This document shows positions 15,332 through 23,249 of a DNA stretch of 53,348 bases, one piece after another. Source of the stretch: Holdemanella porci. Lineage in GTDB: Bacteria > Bacillota_I > Bacilli_A > Erysipelotrichales > Erysipelotrichaceae. The DNA lies in the NCBI RefSeq assembly GCF_009696075.1, contig NZ_VUMR01000006.1, positions 1-53,348 on the forward strand. Reading direction: 5' to 3'. The notes under the pieces were generated by a model. That model ran no database searches. It was given only the letters and a program-made list of their open reading frames with translations, and was not told the DNA's origin. The position numbers and the translations under genes were made by a program. Position 1 is the stretch's first letter, and the number at the start of each line of letters is the position of its first letter.

Positions 15332-16012
15332 AATACTTTTCTGGATTGTTTTTCTGTTGTAAACCAAGTGAAGATACATCGCATCTTGTGCACGTAAAGT
15401 GTCGTGTGCGGCAATAGCTTCGGCAATTTCACGGTGCGATTCGATTGTCTCTTTGTGTAATGTGTTTCGAGTCATTTCTACAAATAATGGAATGGAACTA
15501 TTGATCACTGGCACTAAACGAGGTACAACCACATTTTTACTACTTAATGCGATAGCGGTATGAAATTCAATATCTTTTTGAATGTGATCTTCATTGTTTT
15601 TTAATAAATCTTCAATTTCATCACAAAGTTTTATGATTTTTTTTATGTCTTCTTCATCTGCATTGGCGGCAGCCATAGAAGCTATGGATGGCTCTAGTAG
15701 AAAGCGTACTTCTAATAAGTCGTGAACCAATTTCTTTTTATTTGAAATAAAAGTGAATCCTAAAGGATCTTCTACCATTCCAGGGGTTTTGGCAATATAA
15801 GTTCCTGAACCTTGGCGAATAGTTACGATATTGCGAGATGCAAGTAATTTCATGGCTTCACGAACTGAACTCCTTCCTGCATTCAATTTTTCACATAAAA
15901 CAGTTTCGTTAGGAAGCTTATCTCCAGGCTGTAGGTTTTCTTCTAATATAAGTGAGATGATGTCTTCGGATATTTTTTGTGGAAGACTTCTTTCATCTGG
16001 TGAATTCATCAT
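15329..16012 (-). CDS. GntR-family regulator, FadR/FCD subfamily
   Basis: 227 residues: N-terminal winged helix (LQPGDKLPNETVLCEKLNAG then RSSVREAMKLL and IRQGSGTYI) and an all-helical FCD effector domain (LEVRFLLEPSIASMAAANA, FHTAIALSSKN, SHREIAEAI) with the His/Asp ligands expected for metal and a carboxylate effector. Regulators of this type usually repress sugar-acid or carboxylate operons. It is divergent from the dehydratase-aldolase-kinase operon, so it most likely controls that operon. Two adjacent ATGs (16012, 16009) exist; CGGAG lies upstream. Its own promoter is TTTACA-17-TATTAT. Confidence 0.88.
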   Translation of the reverse strand: MMNSPDERSLPQKISEDIISLILEENLQPGDKLPNETVLCEKLNAGRSSVREAMKLLASRNIVTIRQGSGTYIAKTPGMVEDPLGFTFISNKKKLVHDLLEVRFLLEPSIASMAAANADEEDIKKIIKLCDEIEDLLKNNEDHIQKDIEFHTAIALSSKNVVVPRLVPVINSSIPLFVEMTRNTLHKETIESHREIAEAIAAHDTLRAQDAMYLHLVYNRKTIQKSI

Positions 16013-16041
16013 ATGATTTACTCCGTTTCTAATCTATATTT

Positions 16042-16070
16042 ATAATAAGGGATTGTTGAAATGATGTAAA
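16042..16070 (-). promoter_or_regulatory. Promoter of the FadR-type regulator
   Basis: Minus strand TTTACA (16070-16065), 17-bp spacer, TATTAT (16047-16042). Predicted +1 near 16035. Confidence 0.55.
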
Positions 16071-16078
16071 TAATTATA

Positions 16079-16107
16079 TTGCATTTTAAAATAAAACGAT
16101 ATATTAT
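16079..16107 (+). promoter_or_regulatory. Promoter of the sugar-acid operon
   Basis: TTGCAT (16079-16084), 17-bp spacer, TATTAT (16102-16107). Predicted +1 near 16114, inside the first copy of the repeat described next. It would transcribe the decayed permease and then the dehydratase operon. Confidence 0.5.
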
Positions 16108-16110
16108 TGT

Positions 16111-16219
16111 AAAGGTCAGATGAATTAATAAAAATTAGAAAATTATAACGCTATTCGATAGGCTTAACAATCCAAAAGGTCAGATGAATTAATGGAATTT
16201 ATATAAACATCAGATGAAT
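16111..16219 (+). repeat. Spaced direct repeats, possible operator
   Basis: AAAGGTCAGATGAATTAAT occurs at 16111-16129 and again unchanged at 16175-16193, 64 bp apart. A third, shorter copy TCAGATGAAT is at 16210-16219. The first copy covers the predicted transcription start of the sugar-acid operon, so the set may bind the divergent FadR-type regulator. The repeats are not palindromic, which is unusual for that family. Confidence 0.5.
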
Positions 16220-16442
16220 GAAGAGATAATTGATAGAAGATATAGCTTTTTTTTGCAGATCCAACGGTACCTGTAGTGGAAATTATTTTTTTACTTGAAT
16301 TGATTATTGAATTCAAACCTCATTTGGTTCTTTTCATGATGCTTTCGACTTTTATTATTAGAGTCAAAGTGGATTAAATTGTATTACTAATTGGAATTGG
16401 ATCCATGTTTGATGGGATTATCTGGTGTTATGACTTAATAGA

Positions 16443-16631
16443 GCGGCCATGTGTTTGGCAATTTGTGGAGGGGCTACAGCCTTGAGTCATATTAATGATG
16501 CAGGTTTCTGGTTAGTTGGTTTATTATTAAAAATTGATGATAAGACAACACTGAAATCATAGACGATTATGGAAACACTTATTGGTGTAACAGCACCGAT
16601 AGTTAGTTTAATTATTTCGCTATTTGCGTAG
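16443..16631 (+). pseudogene. Gluconate permease (GntP family) C-terminal remnant
   Basis: Frame 16443-16631 encodes ATALSHINDAGFWLVGLLL, then KTTLKS-stop-TIMETLIGVTAPI and ends SLF-A-stop. This matches the end of GntP-family gluconate/H+ symporters (SHVNDxGFWLxK ... LKTWTVMETI). The conserved Trp codon is now TAG at 16560-16562. Upstream, 16230-16440 is closed in all frames and may hold further debris (for example ADPTVPVVEIIF near 16256), but I cannot confirm it. The normal permease end lies only 11 bp before the dehydratase start, so permease and catabolic genes once formed one operon. The remnant identifies a sugar acid as the likely substrate. Confidence 0.75.
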
Positions 16632-16641
16632 GAGGAAAAGT

Positions 16642-18390
16642 ATGAAGTTAATCAGTCAAGAAATGCGGAAATTAGCACCCGAACTTGATCCATTACGTAT
16701 TGGAACAGGTTGGAAGAAAGAAGATTTGGGAAAAGTTCAAGTCATGATTGAAAGTACGTATGGTGATAGTCACCCCGGTAGTGGTCACTTAAATGTACTT
16801 GTTGATGAAGTTCGTAAGGGAATTGCCGAAGAAAATGGTTATGGAGCTCGTTATTATTGTACGGATATTTGCGATGGAGAAAGCCAAGGAACTGATGGAA
16901 TCAACTATAGTTTAGTAAGCCGTGAAATGATTGCGAATATGATTGAAATTCATGCGAATGCTACACCATTTGATGCAGGAGTATATCTTTCAAGCTGTGA
17001 TAAAGGGGTTCCGGGAAATTTAATGGGACTTGCCAGAGTCAATATTCCTTCAATCTTTGTACCTGGCGGAACTATGAATGCAGGCCCAGAAATGTTGACT
17101 TTGGAACAATTGGGTATGTACAGTGCTAAATTTGAGCGTGGTGAAATTGATGAAGCTAAATTGGACTGGGCAAAATGCAATGCTTGTCCAAGTTGTGGAG
17201 CTTGTTCATTTATTGGTACGGCTTCAACTATGCAGATTATGGCAGAAGCATTAGGTCTTGCCCTTCCAGGTACTGCTCTTATGCCTTCAACTAGTCCAGA
17301 TTTATTAGCTTTCGCAAGAAAAGCAGGAAGACAATCCGTTCGAATTGCTCAAATGGAGAATATGAAACCATCCGATATTGTGACTATGGATAGCTTTGAA
17401 AATGCGATTCTAGTACATGCGGCTATTTCAGGAAGTACAAATTGTTTGTTGCACCTTCCTGCCATTGCTCATGAATTTGGTATTGAAATTACAGGAGAAA
17501 CATTTGATCGTTTACATAGAAAAGCTCATTATTTATTAGATGTTCGTCCAGCAGGACGTTGGCCAGCTGAATGCTTCTACTATGCAGGTGGTGTTCCAGC
17601 GATTATGGAAGAAATCAAAGAACACTTGCACTTAGATGTTATGACTGTCACTGGTAAAACATTGGGTGAAAATCTAGAGGAATTGAAACAAAATGGATTC
17701 TATGAAAAATGTAATAAATGGCTTCAAGAATTCAATAAACGTTACAATGTAAATTTGACAAAAGAAGATATCATCCGTCCTTATGACAAGGCGATTGGTA
17801 CAGATGGAAGTATTGCCTTATTAAAGGGAAATCTTGCACCTGAAGGAGCTGTTATCAAACATACAGCTTGTCCAAAAGAAATGTTTAAATCTATTCTTCG
17901 CGCTAGACCATTTGATAGTGAAGAAGAATGTTTAGATGCAGTTTTAAAACATAAAGTACAAAAAGGGGATGCCGTATTCATTCGTTATGAAGGTCCAAAG
18001 GGTAGTGGTATGCCAGAAATGTTCTATACATCAGAAGCTATCAGTAGTGATAAAGAATTGGGTAAGAGTATCGCACTAATTACAGATGGTCGTTTCTCTG
18101 GAGCAAGTACAGGTCCTGTCATTGGTCATTGTAGTCCAGAAGCGGTTGATGGTGGTCCTATTGCCTTAGTTGAAGAGGACGATTTAATTGAGATCGACGT
18201 TATGGAAAGAAAATTAAATATTGTTGGTGTTAAAGGTGAGCGTAAATCCATGGAAGAAATTGACGAGATTTTAGCTGAAAGACGTAAAAACTGGAAACCA
18301 AGAGAAAGAAAATATAAAAATGGCGTGTTGCGTTTGTTTAGTGAACATGCCGCAAGTACGATGAAGGGTGCTTACTTAGAATATAAATAA
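16642..18390 (+). CDS. IlvD/Edd-family sugar-acid dehydratase
   Basis: 582 residues from ATG 16642, which follows GGAGG at 16631-16635. Iron-sulfur dehydratase family: SSCDKGVPGNLMG and CNACPSCGACSFIGTASTM carry the cluster and Mg ligands, and TDGRFSGASTGPVIGHCSPEA is the C-terminal active-site strand. Family members remove water from dihydroxy acids or aldonic acids. A KDPG aldolase and a KDG kinase follow directly and a gluconate permease remnant precedes it, so the enzyme most likely turns gluconate or a related aldonate into 2-keto-3-deoxy-aldonate, not dihydroxyvalerate for branched-chain synthesis. No other ilv gene is present. Confidence 0.88.
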   Translation: MKLISQEMRKLAPELDPLRIGTGWKKEDLGKVQVMIESTYGDSHPGSGHLNVLVDEVRKGIAEENGYGARYYCTDICDGESQGTDGINYSLVSREMIANMIEIHANATPFDAGVYLSSCDKGVPGNLMGLARVNIPSIFVPGGTMNAGPEMLTLEQLGMYSAKFERGEIDEAKLDWAKCNACPSCGACSFIGTASTMQIMAEALGLALPGTALMPSTSPDLLAFARKAGRQSVRIAQMENMKPSDIVTMDSFENAILVHAAISGSTNCLLHLPAIAHEFGIEITGETFDRLHRKAHYLLDVRPAGRWPAECFYYAGGVPAIMEEIKEHLHLDVMTVTGKTLGENLEELKQNGFYEKCNKWLQEFNKRYNVNLTKEDIIRPYDKAIGTDGSIALLKGNLAPEGAVIKHTACPKEMFKSILRARPFDSEEECLDAVLKHKVQKGDAVFIRYEGPKGSGMPEMFYTSEAISSDKELGKSIALITDGRFSGASTGPVIGHCSPEAVDGGPIALVEEDDLIEIDVMERKLNIVGVKGERKSMEEIDEILAERRKNWKPRERKYKNGVLRLFSEHAASTMKGAYLEYK

Positions 18391-18406
18391 GAGGAGGGAA
18401 ACAGAA

Positions 18407-19042
18407 ATGAATAAAGTATTAGAAGAGATTTCAAAGATTGGTATTTTACCAGTCGTTGTATTAGAAGAGACAAAAGATGCAAAACCACTTGCCAAAGCAC
18501 TATGTTCTGGTGGTTTACCTTGTGCTGAAGTAACATTTAGAACAGCAGCTGCCAAAGAATGCATTTCAATCATGCGTAAAGAATTTCCTGAAATGTTAGT
18601 AGGGGCTGGAACTGTATTAACTGTTGAACAAGTGGATGAAGCATTAGAAGCAGGGGCTCAATTCATTATCAGTCCAGGCTTTGATGAAGATGTTGTAAAA
18701 CATTGTTTAGAAAAGAATGTACCTGTTACTCCAGGAACATGTACACCTAGTGATGTACAAAAATGTTACCGTTTGGGTTTGGATGTTGTAAAATTCTTCC
18801 CTGCTGAAGCTGCTGGTGGATTGAAAATGATCAAATCCATCGCAGCTCCATATACACAAATGAAATTCATTCCAACAGGTGGAATTAACGCGAACAATAT
18901 GAAAGACTACTTAGAATACGACCGTATCTTAGCCATTGGAGGTAGCTGGATGGTGAAGGGTGATTTAATCAAGAATGGTGAATTTGATAAGGTAGAAGCT
19001 ATGACTAAAGAGGCTGTAACTAAACTTAAGGAGGTTCGCTAA
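18407..19042 (+). CDS. eda: KDPG/KHG aldolase
   Basis: 211 residues, class I aldolase barrel. Landmarks: GGLPCAEVTFRT with the Glu and Arg of the active site, VGAGTVL, PGTCTPSDV, the Schiff-base Lys in VVKFFPAEAAGG, and PTGGIN as phosphate-binding loop. It cleaves 2-keto-3-deoxy-6-phosphogluconate to pyruvate and glyceraldehyde-3-phosphate. It starts 16 bp behind the dehydratase with GAGGAGGG as ribosome site and is 2 bp from the kinase gene, so the three are one operon. Confidence 0.93.
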   Translation: MNKVLEEISKIGILPVVVLEETKDAKPLAKALCSGGLPCAEVTFRTAAAKECISIMRKEFPEMLVGAGTVLTVEQVDEALEAGAQFIISPGFDEDVVKHCLEKNVPVTPGTCTPSDVQKCYRLGLDVVKFFPAEAAGGLKMIKSIAAPYTQMKFIPTGGINANNMKDYLEYDRILAIGGSWMVKGDLIKNGEFDKVEAMTKEAVTKLKEVR

Positions 19043-19044
19043 TT

Positions 19045-20070
19045 ATGAAACAAAAAGTAGTCACTTTTGGAGAAATCATGTTGCGTCTAGCACCCGAAGG
19101 ATATTATCGCTTTGTACAAGCTGATACTTTTGGTGCAACTTATGGTGGTGGAGAAGCCAATGTAGCTGTTTCTTTAGCTAACTATGGTTTTGACGCCAAA
19201 TACGTAACTCGTCTTCCAAATCATGAAATTGGCCAATGTGCCATCAATTCATTACGCAAATATGGTGTAGACACATCTTATATTGCTCGTGGTGGAGACC
19301 GTATTGGAATCTACTACTTGGAAAAAGGAGCTAGCCAACGTCCTAGTAAAGTTATTTATGATCGTGCAGGCTCTAGTATCTATACAGCTACAAGTGCTGA
19401 TTTTAACTGGGATGAAATCTTTAAAGATTGTGCTTGGTTTCACATTACTGGAATTACACCAGCACTATGTGACAATGTAGCCAAACTTACAATTGAAGCT
19501 TGTAAGAAAGCTAAGGAGTATGGAGTTAAGATTTCATGTGACTTGAACTATCGTAACAAGTTATGGTCAAAAGAAAAAGCTGGAGAAGTCATGGCTAAGA
19601 TTTGCGAATATGTCGATGTATGTATTGCCAACGAAGAAGATGCAGCCGATGTATTTGGAATCAAGGCCAGTGATACGGATGTAACAAGTGGTGAAGTCAA
19701 TCGCGAAGGATATAAGGAAGTAGCTAGTGAATTGACACGTCGTTTTGGATTTGAAAAAGTAGCCATCACATTAAGAGAGTCAATCAATGCCAATATCAAC
19801 AACTGGTCAGCGATGTTGTATGATGGAAAAGATTACTATTTCTCAAAGAGATACAATATGCAGATTGTAGATCGTGTAGGTGGTGGAGACAGCTTTGGAG
19901 CTGGATTGATTGCGGCAAGCCTAGAAGAATATGATCCTCAGGCAACCATTGAATTTGCGGTAGCCGCAAGTTGTTTAAAACACTCTGTCGAAGGTGATTT
20001 CAACATGGTAAGCATGGATGAAGTGTTGAAATTAGCAGGTGGAGATGGTTCAGGCCGCGTTCAAAGATAA
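19045..20070 (+). CDS. kdgK: 2-keto-3-deoxygluconate kinase (PfkB family)
   Basis: 341 residues, ribokinase-like fold: N-terminal TFGEIMLRLAPEGYYR, the sugar-site loop YGGGEANVAVSLANYG, and the catalytic anion hole with Asp in GGGDSFGAGLIA. It phosphorylates 2-keto-3-deoxygluconate so that the aldolase upstream can split it. Dehydratase, kinase and KDPG aldolase together make the semi-phosphorylative Entner-Doudoroff route described for gluconate-growing clostridia. GGAGG precedes the ATG and lies inside the aldolase 3' end. Confidence 0.92.
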   Translation: MKQKVVTFGEIMLRLAPEGYYRFVQADTFGATYGGGEANVAVSLANYGFDAKYVTRLPNHEIGQCAINSLRKYGVDTSYIARGGDRIGIYYLEKGASQRPSKVIYDRAGSSIYTATSADFNWDEIFKDCAWFHITGITPALCDNVAKLTIEACKKAKEYGVKISCDLNYRNKLWSKEKAGEVMAKICEYVDVCIANEEDAADVFGIKASDTDVTSGEVNREGYKEVASELTRRFGFEKVAITLRESINANINNWSAMLYDGKDYYFSKRYNMQIVDRVGGGDSFGAGLIAASLEEYDPQATIEFAVAASCLKHSVEGDFNMVSMDEVLKLAGGDGSGRVQR

Positions 20071-20178
20071 TTCAATTATTTGGTAGTAACAGAGTACTAT
20101 CATGTATTTATTTCTCTATTTCAACAACAATACTTACATAAAGTGTCTAACTTTTAGTTATCCGTTACTATATATTCT

Positions 20179-20206
20179 AGGAAGAGCTTGTCACTCTTCC
20201 TTTTGT
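20179..20206 (+). terminator. Terminator of the sugar-acid operon
   Basis: GGAAGAG-CTTGTCA-CTCTTCC followed by TTTTGT. The 108 bp between the kinase stop and this hairpin hold nothing else that I can see. Confidence 0.75.
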
Positions 20207-20225
20207 CGTGAAAAATAAGGCTATG

Positions 20226-20555
20226 ATGAATATTGAATTTATGGTATGTTTAGTGCTTGCGATATTGTTTCTTGTTATAGGGATTATATTCTCATTCTTA
20301 AAAGAAGAAGGGGCTAAGTATGTTTCTGGTTTTAGTACACTAAATCATCCAGAAAACTATGATAAGGCATCTATTTCTTTGGATATGCGAAATCAATGTT
20401 TTACATATGCATTGATTCTATTCCTAGGAGCTATTCTTTCCTATTTCATATCTGCCATTATCGCTATACCAACCTATGTTATATGGGGTATTGTTTTCTT
20501 TAAGTCTGTACATTTGGATGGAGAAAAAGCATTCGAAAAGTATTTGATTAAGTAA
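20226..20555 (+). CDS. Small membrane protein, DUF3784-like
   Basis: 109 residues with three hydrophobic helices. The pattern FLKEEGAKYVSGFSTL ... YDKASISLDMRNQCF ... FFKSVHLDGEKAFEKY is that of the DUF3784-type membrane proteins of Firmicutes, function unknown. Candidate starts are GTG 20208, ATG 20223 and ATG 20226; AAGG at 20217-20220 best fits 20226. It begins 20 bp behind a terminator without a clear promoter of its own, so it may depend on read-through. Confidence 0.75.
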   Translation: MNIEFMVCLVLAILFLVIGIIFSFLKEEGAKYVSGFSTLNHPENYDKASISLDMRNQCFTYALILFLGAILSYFISAIIAIPTYVIWGIVFFKSVHLDGEKAFEKYLIK

Positions 20556-20642
20556 TATAACGCAAAAATTTTATTTTTAACTTTTCAAAGTTAAATTGAA
20601 AAAGAATGAGTATCTTACATGCTTTTAGATTGAATATAAGTG

Positions 20643-20672
20643 TTGACTGAAAGAATGAAAAATATATATAAT
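20643..20672 (+). promoter_or_regulatory. Promoter of a decayed membrane-protein gene
   Basis: TTGACT (20643-20648), 18-bp spacer, TATAAT (20667-20672). Intact although the gene behind it carries three nonsense codons. Confidence 0.6.
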
Positions 20673-20702
20673 CATTCTAAAACGAACGATTAGGAACTGC
20701 TT

Positions 20703-21113
20703 ATGTTTCATGTAAAGAAAAGAACTCTTTTAATGATAGCTTGAATTGTATGGTTAATTGCCGGGTTTAATGTAGCGTGATTAGGTGTGCTTTCATATCA
20801 TGTGATTGAATCTAAATAGTATTCATATATTTTAGCGATTGTTGTGTTCTCTATATTTGGAATGATGTTTTTCAAAATGAGTAAAAAACACACAAAACGA
20901 ATTATGGAATATGAAGCAACACGTACCTTCTGGCACTTCTTTGATTTAAAAGCCTATATGATCATGGTTTGTATGATGGGTGGAGGAATTGGATTTAGAG
21001 CAGCAGGAATTTTTCCGGATATCTTTATCGCATTCTTTTATTTAGGCCTTGGATATGCACTTGCTTTAGTGGGAGTTACTTTCTTAAGAAACTATGTTCA
21101 ATATAAAAACTAA
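20703..21113 (+). pseudogene. Small membrane-protein gene with three in-frame stops
   Basis: From ATG 20703 (AGGA at 20692-20695) the frame reads MFHVKKRTLLMIA-stop-IVWLIAGFNVA-stop-LGVLSYHVIESK-stop-YSYILAIVVF and then runs open to 21113 (FGMMFFKMSKKHTKRIM ... FPDIFIAFFYLGLGYALALV). The stops are TGA, TGA and TAG. The continuous frame, clear hydrophobic helices on both sides of each stop, and an intact promoter show a gene of about 136 codons in early decay. The open part alone (20844-21113) would lack its first helices. Function unknown. Confidence 0.75.
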
Positions 21114-21128
21114 AAAAAAGAGATCCAT

Positions 21129-21386
21129 ATGAAGTTAGCGTATCAGGAAAAATCTATGTGTAACAGGATTATGTTGTATAGACCAATCTCTTGCCACATT
21201 TATTTTTGAGATTATTCGTGTGAACAATGTGATAAACGTGCATTGGATTGCTTAAGTATTATTAAAGAGAGTGGTACAAAAGAGATTGATTTATCACAAG
21301 ATGTATTAAATGAAATGAGAAACCAATCAAGTTCGGTTTATAACAAGTTGGGGATGCGTAGTTTGATGCGTATACAAAAAATATGA
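21129..21386 (+). pseudogene. Small gene with one in-frame TGA, unknown
   Basis: From ATG 21129 the frame encodes MKLAYQEKSMCNRIMLYRP ... CHIYF, meets TGA at 21207-21209, then continues DYSCEQCDKRALDCL ... IDLSQDVLNEMRNQSS to a second TGA at 21384. Codon use after the first stop still looks coding. The C-x2-C spacing (CEQC) with nearby C residues suggests a small metal-binding domain. I do not recognise the family. It ends 17 bp before aroD. Confidence 0.45.
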
Positions 21387-21403
21387 ATAAAGGAGAATAA
21401 AAA

Positions 21404-22165
21404 ATGAATACAGTAACAATGAAAAATGTTGAATTTGGTGCAGGTGTACCAAAGATTTGTGTTCCTATTTGTGGAAAGGGTAAAGAAGATGTTTTAGAAC
21501 AAGCGAAAATCATTCTTGATACACCAGCTGATATTATTGAATGGCGTATGGATTGGTTTGAACAAGTTGAAAATACTGCATCTGTAGTAGAAATGGCTAA
21601 AGAATTACGTGAAGTATTTAAAGAAACTCCAGTATTAGCTACTTTCCGTTCTAAAAAAGAAGGTGGAGAATTAGAAGTTTCTACTGAATACTATGTAGAA
21701 TTAAATTGTGCTGTTGCCAAAAGCGGTTATGTAGATGCTGTAGATGTTGAATTATATACAGGAGATAAGGAAGTTGAAACGATTGTAACAACAGCTCATG
21801 AAAATGGAGTAAAAGTAATTATGTCAAACCATGACTTCTTTAAAACACCATCTAAAAAAGAAATCATTTCTCGTTTATGCGCTATGCAAGAAAAGGGTGC
21901 AGACATTCCTAAGATTGCAGTTATGCCTCAATCAAAAAAGGATGTATTGACATTATTATCAGCTACAAATGAAATGGCTGAAGAACATGCCAATCGTCCA
22001 ATCATCACAATGTCTATGGCAGCTACTGGAGTTATCTCTCGTTTAGCTGGTGAAGTATTTGGTTCTTGTTTGACATTTGGTGCTGCTAAAAAGGCAAGTG
22101 CTCCAGGTCAAATGGGTGTTAATGATCTTAAGACGGTTCTTGAAACTTTACACAAAAGTTTATAA
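21404..22165 (+). CDS. aroD: Type I 3-dehydroquinate dehydratase
   Basis: 253 residues, class I barrel that forms a Schiff base. Landmarks: EWRMDWFE, ATFRSKKEGGE, DVELYTGD, the catalytic His in MSNHDFFKTP, the Schiff-base Lys in IPKIAVMPQS, and the C-terminal SAPGQMGVNDL lid. It converts 3-dehydroquinate to 3-dehydroshikimate, the step before the fused AroE-AroK at 13787. ATG 21404 follows AAGGAGAATAAAAA. It is followed by a terminator and stands alone. Type I enzymes serve either synthesis or quinate breakdown; nothing else here points to quinate use. Confidence 0.93.
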   Translation: MNTVTMKNVEFGAGVPKICVPICGKGKEDVLEQAKIILDTPADIIEWRMDWFEQVENTASVVEMAKELREVFKETPVLATFRSKKEGGELEVSTEYYVELNCAVAKSGYVDAVDVELYTGDKEVETIVTTAHENGVKVIMSNHDFFKTPSKKEIISRLCAMQEKGADIPKIAVMPQSKKDVLTLLSATNEMAEEHANRPIITMSMAATGVISRLAGEVFGSCLTFGAAKKASAPGQMGVNDLKTVLETLHKSL

Positions 22166-22170
22166 TCAAT

Positions 22171-22199
22171 AAGGCAGGTTTAAATAATCTGCCTTTTTT
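22171..22199 (+). terminator. Terminator of aroD
   Basis: AAGGCAG-loop-CTGCCTT followed by TTTT. Confidence 0.8.
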
Positions 22200-22201
22200 C
22201 A

Positions 22202-22229
22202 TTGACATATGATATCAAAGTGATATCAT
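22202..22229 (+). promoter_or_regulatory. SPFH-operon promoter with 21-bp Arc-like operator
   Basis: TTGACA (22202-22207), 16-bp spacer, TATCAT (22224-22229). A perfect dyad, arms ATGATATCA (22209-22217) and TGATATCAT (22221-22229) around AAG, fills the spacer and -10. It can also be read as two copies of the palindrome TGATATCA 11 bp apart, one helical turn, as expected for two ribbon-helix-helix dimers. The second gene of the operon encodes such a protein. Confidence 0.75.
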
Positions 22230-22250
22230 TTAGATAGTGGAGGTGCTTAT

Positions 22251-23249
22251 ATGACAGAAAAAGTTTTAAGCAATAAAAAGAATGGCATGACCATGATGAT
22301 AATATGGATTGTTTTATATCTTGTAGCCTTGTTGATGACAATACTTGGAGTAGCATTAATTTGGCCTTTATTTATTATTGGTGTTGTATGGCTATGCATT
22401 GGTTGGATTCCATTTCTTGGTTTAAAAGTATTAAAGCCACAAGAAGCCTTGGTTTTGACATTATTTGGTAAATATGTAGGTACTTTAAAGGATGCTGGAT
22501 TTTATTTTGTCAATCCTTTTTGTCAGGCTGTTAATCCAGCCGCAAAGACAAAACTAAATCAAAGTGGAGATGTGGATGATGGTTCTAAGAAGAGTATTTT
22601 TCAAGCGCAAAATAATGGAACAGTAGAAATGGCTTCTAAAAAAGTATCTTTGAAAATCATGACTTTAAACAACAATCGTCAAAAAATCAATGATTGTTTG
22701 GGAAATCCTGTTGAGATTGGAATTGCCGTGATGTGGCGTGTTACAGATACCGCAAAAGCTGTATTTAATGTAGATAACTATAAGGAATATCTTTCTTTAC
22801 AATGTGATAGTGCATTAAGAAATATTGTTCGTATTTATCCTTATGATGTCGCTGAAAATGTAGATACAACAGGTGATGGTATTGCCGATGAAGGAAGTCT
22901 TAGAGGTTCTAGTGAAGTAGTAGCTTCTAGAATTCGTGATGAAATTCAAAGTAAAGTAAAAGATGCGGGTCTTGAAATTATTGAGGCAAGAATTACATAT
23001 TTGGCATATGCACCAGAAATTGCAGCCGTTATGCTACAAAGACAACAGGCAAGTGCGATTATTGATGCACGTAAGATGATTGTGGATGGAGCTGTTGGTA
23101 TGGTTGAAATGGCATTGGAGCGTTTGAATGAAAATGGGGTTGTAGAATTAGATGAAGAAAGGAAAGCGGCTATGGTTTCGAACTTATTAGTCGTACTTTG
23201 TGGAAACCATGATGCGCAGCCAGTCGTTAATTCTGGCAGCTTGTATTAA
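22251..23249 (+). CDS. SPFH/Band-7 membrane protein
   Basis: 332 residues. Two adjacent hydrophobic helices (about 15-60) anchor an SPFH domain: LKVLKPQEALVLTLFGKYVGTLKDAGFYFVNPF, then VEIGIAVMWRVTDTAKAVFNV, and the helical end IEARITYLAYAPEIAAVMLQRQQASAIIDARK. SPFH proteins form large ring-like membrane scaffolds. ATG 22251 follows GGAGGT. Its TAA overlaps the ATG of the ribbon-helix-helix gene, so the pair is translated together. The predicted leader is only about 15 nt and starts inside or next to the operator. Confidence 0.9.
   Translation: MTEKVLSNKKNGMTMMIIWIVLYLVALLMTILGVALIWPLFIIGVVWLCIGWIPFLGLKVLKPQEALVLTLFGKYVGTLKDAGFYFVNPFCQAVNPAAKTKLNQSGDVDDGSKKSIFQAQNNGTVEMASKKVSLKIMTLNNNRQKINDCLGNPVEIGIAVMWRVTDTAKAVFNVDNYKEYLSLQCDSALRNIVRIYPYDVAENVDTTGDGIADEGSLRGSSEVVASRIRDEIQSKVKDAGLEIIEARITYLAYAPEIAAVMLQRQQASAIIDARKMIVDGAVGMVEMALERLNENGVVELDEERKAAMVSNLLVVLCGNHDAQPVVNSGSLY

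Noticed and set aside
15226-15432. 68-residue minus-strand frame crossing the end of the FadR-type gene
   Set aside because: It overlaps the regulator gene and its terminator in another frame, and its start lies inside that gene. The short aromatic frame behind it fits the leader better.
16018-16440. Prophage or mobile-element remnant
   Set aside because: No integrase, repeats with target duplications or tRNA site; the 3' part is plainly a permease remnant.
16642-18390. Dihydroxyacid dehydratase for valine/isoleucine synthesis (IlvD)
   Set aside because: Same superfamily, but neighbours are KDPG aldolase, KDG kinase and a gluconate permease remnant, with no branched-chain genes.
21129-21386. 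Selenoprotein with UGA as Sec (TGA at 21207 near Cys residues)
   Set aside because: No SECIS-like hairpin is apparent right behind the TGA, the family is unknown, and nearby genes also carry plain nonsense codons.
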